Source of the DNA: an uncultured Ancrocorticia sp.
Lineage (GTDB): Bacteria > Actinomycetota > Actinomycetes > Actinomycetales > Actinomycetaceae
Direction of reading: 5' to 3'
NCBI GenBank assembly: GCA_905373325.1
Contig: CAJPTB010000072.1
Coordinates: forward strand, 1 to 8,028
DNA length: 8,028 nt
The stretch's first letter is position 1. Each line of letters begins with the position of its first letter. A program made the position numbers and the translations under genes. The notes under the pieces are model-generated. The model searched no databases. It was not told where the DNA came from and was given only the letters and a program-made list of their open reading frames with translations. Positions 5,612 to 8,028 of this stretch are shown one piece after another.

Positions 5612-7315
5612 ATGGTTTCTTTTCATGATGTCATGCTATGGCGCGGCAGCAAGTTTCGCGACGCAGCGGTGATGCTGCGCGCCGCGGCGAAGCGATTCGG
5701 CGAGACGCACTCCGCGATGGCGGGGATAGGCTCTTCCGAGCTCGAAGGCAAGTTCTCCGAGGCTGAGCAGAGGAAGCGCCGATCGATGGTGGACGATGCG
5801 GAGGATCTCGAGCGCACCTTCCAGCGCGCTGCCCAGAAATTCGACCTGGCCGGCGAGTCGGCGGACAAACTGGCCAAAGAGGCCGCCGATCTCAACGCCG
5901 AGGTGCGCGCGAAAGGCGGGGAGGTTGACGACGACGGCACCGTCAGCGGCGTCGACATGGGCTTCCGCCTTGGCAATCCGGGTCCGGTCACAAAGGAAGA
6001 TCTTCAGGACACGCTCCAGGAGGGGTTTACTAAGCGAGGCTGCCTGTGCGTGGGCAAAGCCGAGCAGTTCCTCAAGGTCGTAGAGCAGATCTACTCGCAT
6101 TTCGGCATCGAAGCCTGGAGCAATGCCATTGAGAGTGGAAGCAATGTGGTCCAGCTCGGGACCAAAGGGCCGCCGCGCTCGACGCTGGGGGCCCAGTACG
6201 TCAACGACTGGTGGACGGCGCTCTCGCCCGAAGAGCAGAAGGAGATCATCCTCAAGCATCCCGAATGGATCGGGCACCGCGACGGCATCCCGGCCGACGC
6301 TCGAAGCCGCGCCAACACGGTCTTGCTGCACAAGTACCTCGACCGGATGGAGGAGCTCAAAGGAAAGGTCGAAACCGAAGGGGAGTCCGACGCCCTGTTC
6401 AAAAAGTACGGCGTGACGCCGGGCGAGTACCGTGCTTACGTCTACAACAACCGAGATCACGTTCTTGCCCTGGCCAAGCGGTTTCCGATGCCGAAGGGCG
6501 GACCGGAGGCGCTTTTCAGCGCGCAATCGGCGCGGCAGAGCCTCCTGGTCTTCGATCCGGGGAAAGGCCATGAGCACGTGCGGGCGGCGATAGGAGTGGG
6601 CGACGTCGACAAGGCTAAGAACGTCATGGTGTACGTTCCCGGCATGACGACGAATGTACGGGACGGCCTGATCGGCTCCGGAGGCGCAGGAGGGAGCTCC
6701 GTGGTCGGCCTCGAAAGGGCCCTGCAAGTGTCCGATCGGCAGCATACCGGGGGAAGCGCGGGGGTCGTGTGGCTCGACTACGACGCCCCCAGCTGGGGCG
6801 AATCGGCGCCGTATCAGAAGAATGCCGTCTATTACCCCCATGCGGCCAACGAGGCGAAAGAACGCCTGTCTTCCTTTATGGAAGGAGTGCAGCAAACGCA
6901 TGTGGGGGATCCGAATCTCACGTTGAGCGGGCACTCCTACGGTTCGCTCGCCGCGGCTGTCGCCGCGGGCCTCACCGACGTTCAGGATCAAGTCGCGGTG
7001 TGGGGATCCGCCGGGGTGAACGCGACGACCAACGACGAGCTCAACGTCCTTCCTGGAAATACCTACGTCGGCGCCGCGGAGGGGGACGCCGTCGCGGCGA
7101 GCGGGCGGTTCGGCCTGAATCCCGACGTCAACAAGAACTTCGAGCATTTCAGCACCGAGAAGTGGACAAGTCCCGAAGGAGGGCGTTATGAGGCCTCTCA
7201 TGGTCATTCGGAGTACCTTTCGGGGCCCGAGTCCAAAAAATCCGAGGGAAAAACTTCGACGTACAATATTGGACGCATCATGTCGGGCAAAGGCATGGCT
7301 GCGGAGGAGAAGTGA
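5612..7315 (+). CDS. DUF1023 family alpha/beta hydrolase with N-terminal helical (WXG100-like) region
   Basis: The 567-residue protein has a helical, charged N-terminal region (about 10-105) like the WXG100/T7SS-signal regions of related actinobacterial proteins. A spacer segment follows. Then comes the family hallmark WWTALSPEEQ (200-209), leading into HPEWIGHRDGIPADARSRAN (216-235). The hydrolase fold (about 335-535) starts with the strand and loop VMVYVPGMTTNVRDG (338-352), which may form the oxyanion hole. GHSYGS (440-445) gives nucleophile Ser442. Asp492 (in AAEGDAVA) and His532 (in GHSEYL) are the likely remaining triad members. There is no signal peptide, so it is cytosolic or uses type VII secretion. 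An AGGAGG site (5601-5606) five bases before ATG 5612 fixes the start. The downstream lipoprotein begins one base after its stop. The substrate is unknown; relatives are annotated only as putative esterases or lipases. Confidence 0.9.
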   Translation: MVSFHDVMLWRGSKFRDAAVMLRAAAKRFGETHSAMAGIGSSELEGKFSEAEQRKRRSMVDDAEDLERTFQRAAQKFDLAGESADKLAKEAADLNAEVRAKGGEVDDDGTVSGVDMGFRLGNPGPVTKEDLQDTLQEGFTKRGCLCVGKAEQFLKVVEQIYSHFGIEAWSNAIESGSNVVQLGTKGPPRSTLGAQYVNDWWTALSPEEQKEIILKHPEWIGHRDGIPADARSRANTVLLHKYLDRMEELKGKVETEGESDALFKKYGVTPGEYRAYVYNNRDHVLALAKRFPMPKGGPEALFSAQSARQSLLVFDPGKGHEHVRAAIGVGDVDKAKNVMVYVPGMTTNVRDGLIGSGGAGGSSVVGLERALQVSDRQHTGGSAGVVWLDYDAPSWGESAPYQKNAVYYPHAANEAKERLSSFMEGVQQTHVGDPNLTLSGHSYGSLAAAVAAGLTDVQDQVAVWGSAGVNATTNDELNVLPGNTYVGAAEGDAVAASGRFGLNPDVNKNFEHFSTEKWTSPEGGRYEASHGHSEYLSGPESKKSEGKTSTYNIGRIMSGKGMAAEEK

Positions 7316-7316
7316 G

Positions 7317-8028
7317 ATGGTCGGCAAGAAAGCGATCGCCGCCCTGTGCGCGGCTGGAGCGTTTGCGGCGGGGTGCGATATGTCCGACGAGTACCTCGGC
7401 GGGGGCGAGGCGACGGCTTCGCCCGTCGAGCGGCCCGTTGTCGAGCTTCGGCGCGAAACCCTGGGGCTGGAAATCTCGCTTTACCGGATGCTGAGCCAAG
7501 AATACGGGGTGGGCGAATGGAAGCCCCAAGAGGAGCAGATTCAGACGAAGGTGAGTGCGTTCGTCGTCTGCCCGGCCGGATACTCCTCCGAACTGTATAG
7601 GTTGGCGACGGCGGCTCCCATTCCGGCCGAAAAGTGGAAGGCTGCGACGGCGAGGATATACGAGCTCGCCAAGCCTTACGGATTTGGCAAGCCCGAACCT
7701 TATATACACACCGAGGGCAACGCGGGAATCCTCAATAATCCGCGCACCGGCGCCGAGCTCACCGTCATCAGCCACCCGGAGTTCCTGCTGATTGAGATCG
7801 ACACCGGTTGCGGCAAGGACAACAGCCCCCAGGGTTTTTCCGACTGGCCTCGCGGAACGGAAGTGGTTCCCGACAGTCTGCGCAGCACCGGACGCGGCTT
7901 TTCTTCGCCGGAGAGATGGGCGCCCTACGATCCGAACGTCGCCGTCACACCGCCGCCGAGCCCCGCGGCAAAGCGGTCCGGCGCCACAGCGAAGCAATCG
8001 GGCGCCACAGCGAAGCAATCGGGCGCCA
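7317..8028 (+). CDS. Putative lipoprotein of unknown family (3' end beyond window)
   Basis: The frame opens at ATG 7317 and stays open for 237 codons to the window edge. The N-terminus is a lipoprotein signal: MVGKK, a short Ala-rich hydrophobic stretch, then AAGC with lipid-bearing Cys20 (Ala rather than Leu at -3). The mature part begins DMSDEYLGGGEAT and has a globular segment (about 35-205) with cysteines at 85 (VVCPAGY) and 165 (DTGCGKD) that may form a disulfide outside the cell. From about 212 it turns into a low-complexity Pro/Ser tail with SGATAKQ repeats. GGAGG (7303-7307), inside the end of the hydrolase gene, serves as ribosome site, so the two are co-transcribed and probably functionally linked. 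I do not recognise the family. It may be a membrane-tethered partner or protector of the hydrolase; that is inference. Confidence 0.85.
   Translation, partial: MVGKKAIAALCAAGAFAAGCDMSDEYLGGGEATASPVERPVVELRRETLGLEISLYRMLSQEYGVGEWKPQEEQIQTKVSAFVVCPAGYSSELYRLATAAPIPAEKWKAATARIYELAKPYGFGKPEPYIHTEGNAGILNNPRTGAELTVISHPEFLLIEIDTGCGKDNSPQGFSDWPRGTEVVPDSLRSTGRGFSSPERWAPYDPNVAVTPPPSPAAKRSGATAKQSGATAKQSGA
7968..8028 (+). repeat. 21-bp in-frame tandem repeat (SGATAKQ), truncated by window end
   Basis: One diverged copy (7968-7988) is followed by one full copy (7989-8009) and a third copy (8010-8028) that is identical over its 19 visible bases. Each unit adds seven residues (SGATAKQ in register) to the lipoprotein tail. 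The exact identity of the last two copies suggests recent slippage or recombination. The total copy number cannot be seen. Confidence 0.85.

Noticed and set aside
5607..5672. Alternative ATG at 5607, overlapping the DUF1023 ribosome site region
   Set aside because: It lies one base after AGGAGG, too close for initiation, and encodes only a 21-residue peptide in a different frame.
5636..7327. 563-codon open frame antisense to the DUF1023 gene
   Set aside because: It mirrors the codon bias of the sense gene, encodes no recognisable domain, and the sense strand has clear motifs and a ribosome site. GC-rich shadow frame.
1..8028. CRISPR array, tRNA or rRNA genes, prophage or transposase genes
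   Set aside because: No regularly spaced identical repeats with unique spacers, no tRNA-like cloverleaf or rRNA sequence, and no integrase, transposase or phage structural protein was found in any frame.

Overview
The window reads as chromosomal DNA of a high-GC Gram-positive actinobacterium. The evidence is the uracil-DNA glycosylase with its actinobacterial [10 protein letters not shown] motif, an adjacent pair of DUF3263 and membrane-anchored LytR_C genes (an arrangement I know from actinobacteria, for example mycobacterial Rv0430-Rv0431), a DUF1023 alpha/beta hydrolase, and strong G/C bias at third codon positions. The BspA-type leucine-rich-repeat surface protein fits a host- or mucosa-associated lineage such as Actinomycetaceae. 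That placement is inference; no rRNA or other marker is present.

Layout. Positions 1-424 hold no convincing gene. They contain a perfect 33-bp inverted repeat that starts exactly at the window edge, a 15-bp-stem hairpin beside it, and a pair of imperfect 30-bp direct repeats. Next is ung (uracil-DNA glycosylase) on the minus strand at 425-1093. Diverging from it on the plus strand is a two-gene unit: a small DUF3263 protein with a TTG start (1240-1491) and a single-pass membrane protein with a C-terminal LytR_C domain (1495-2163). This unit is closed by a clear intrinsic terminator (2191-2238). A good sigma-A-like promoter (2257-2285) and a leader of about 165 nt, carrying a perfect 9-bp dyad, lead into a 969-residue secreted BspA-like LRR protein (2457-5366), closed by its own hairpin terminator. 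After a 245-bp gap comes a second two-gene unit: a 567-residue cytosolic or type-VII-exported DUF1023 alpha/beta hydrolase (5612-7315), then, one base after its stop codon, a lipoprotein (from 7317) whose 3' end runs off the window inside a 21-bp tandem repeat.

How the genes fit together. ung is DNA-repair housekeeping. The other genes mostly concern the cell envelope: LytR_C proteins act at the wall or membrane, the LRR protein is exported, and the hydrolase is probably co-transcribed with a lipoprotein. The least-described item is the DUF1023 hydrolase-lipoprotein pair, which could be an exported enzyme with a membrane-tethered partner or protector. The sequence supports co-transcription and the catalytic motif, but not any specific substrate or an effector/immunity function.
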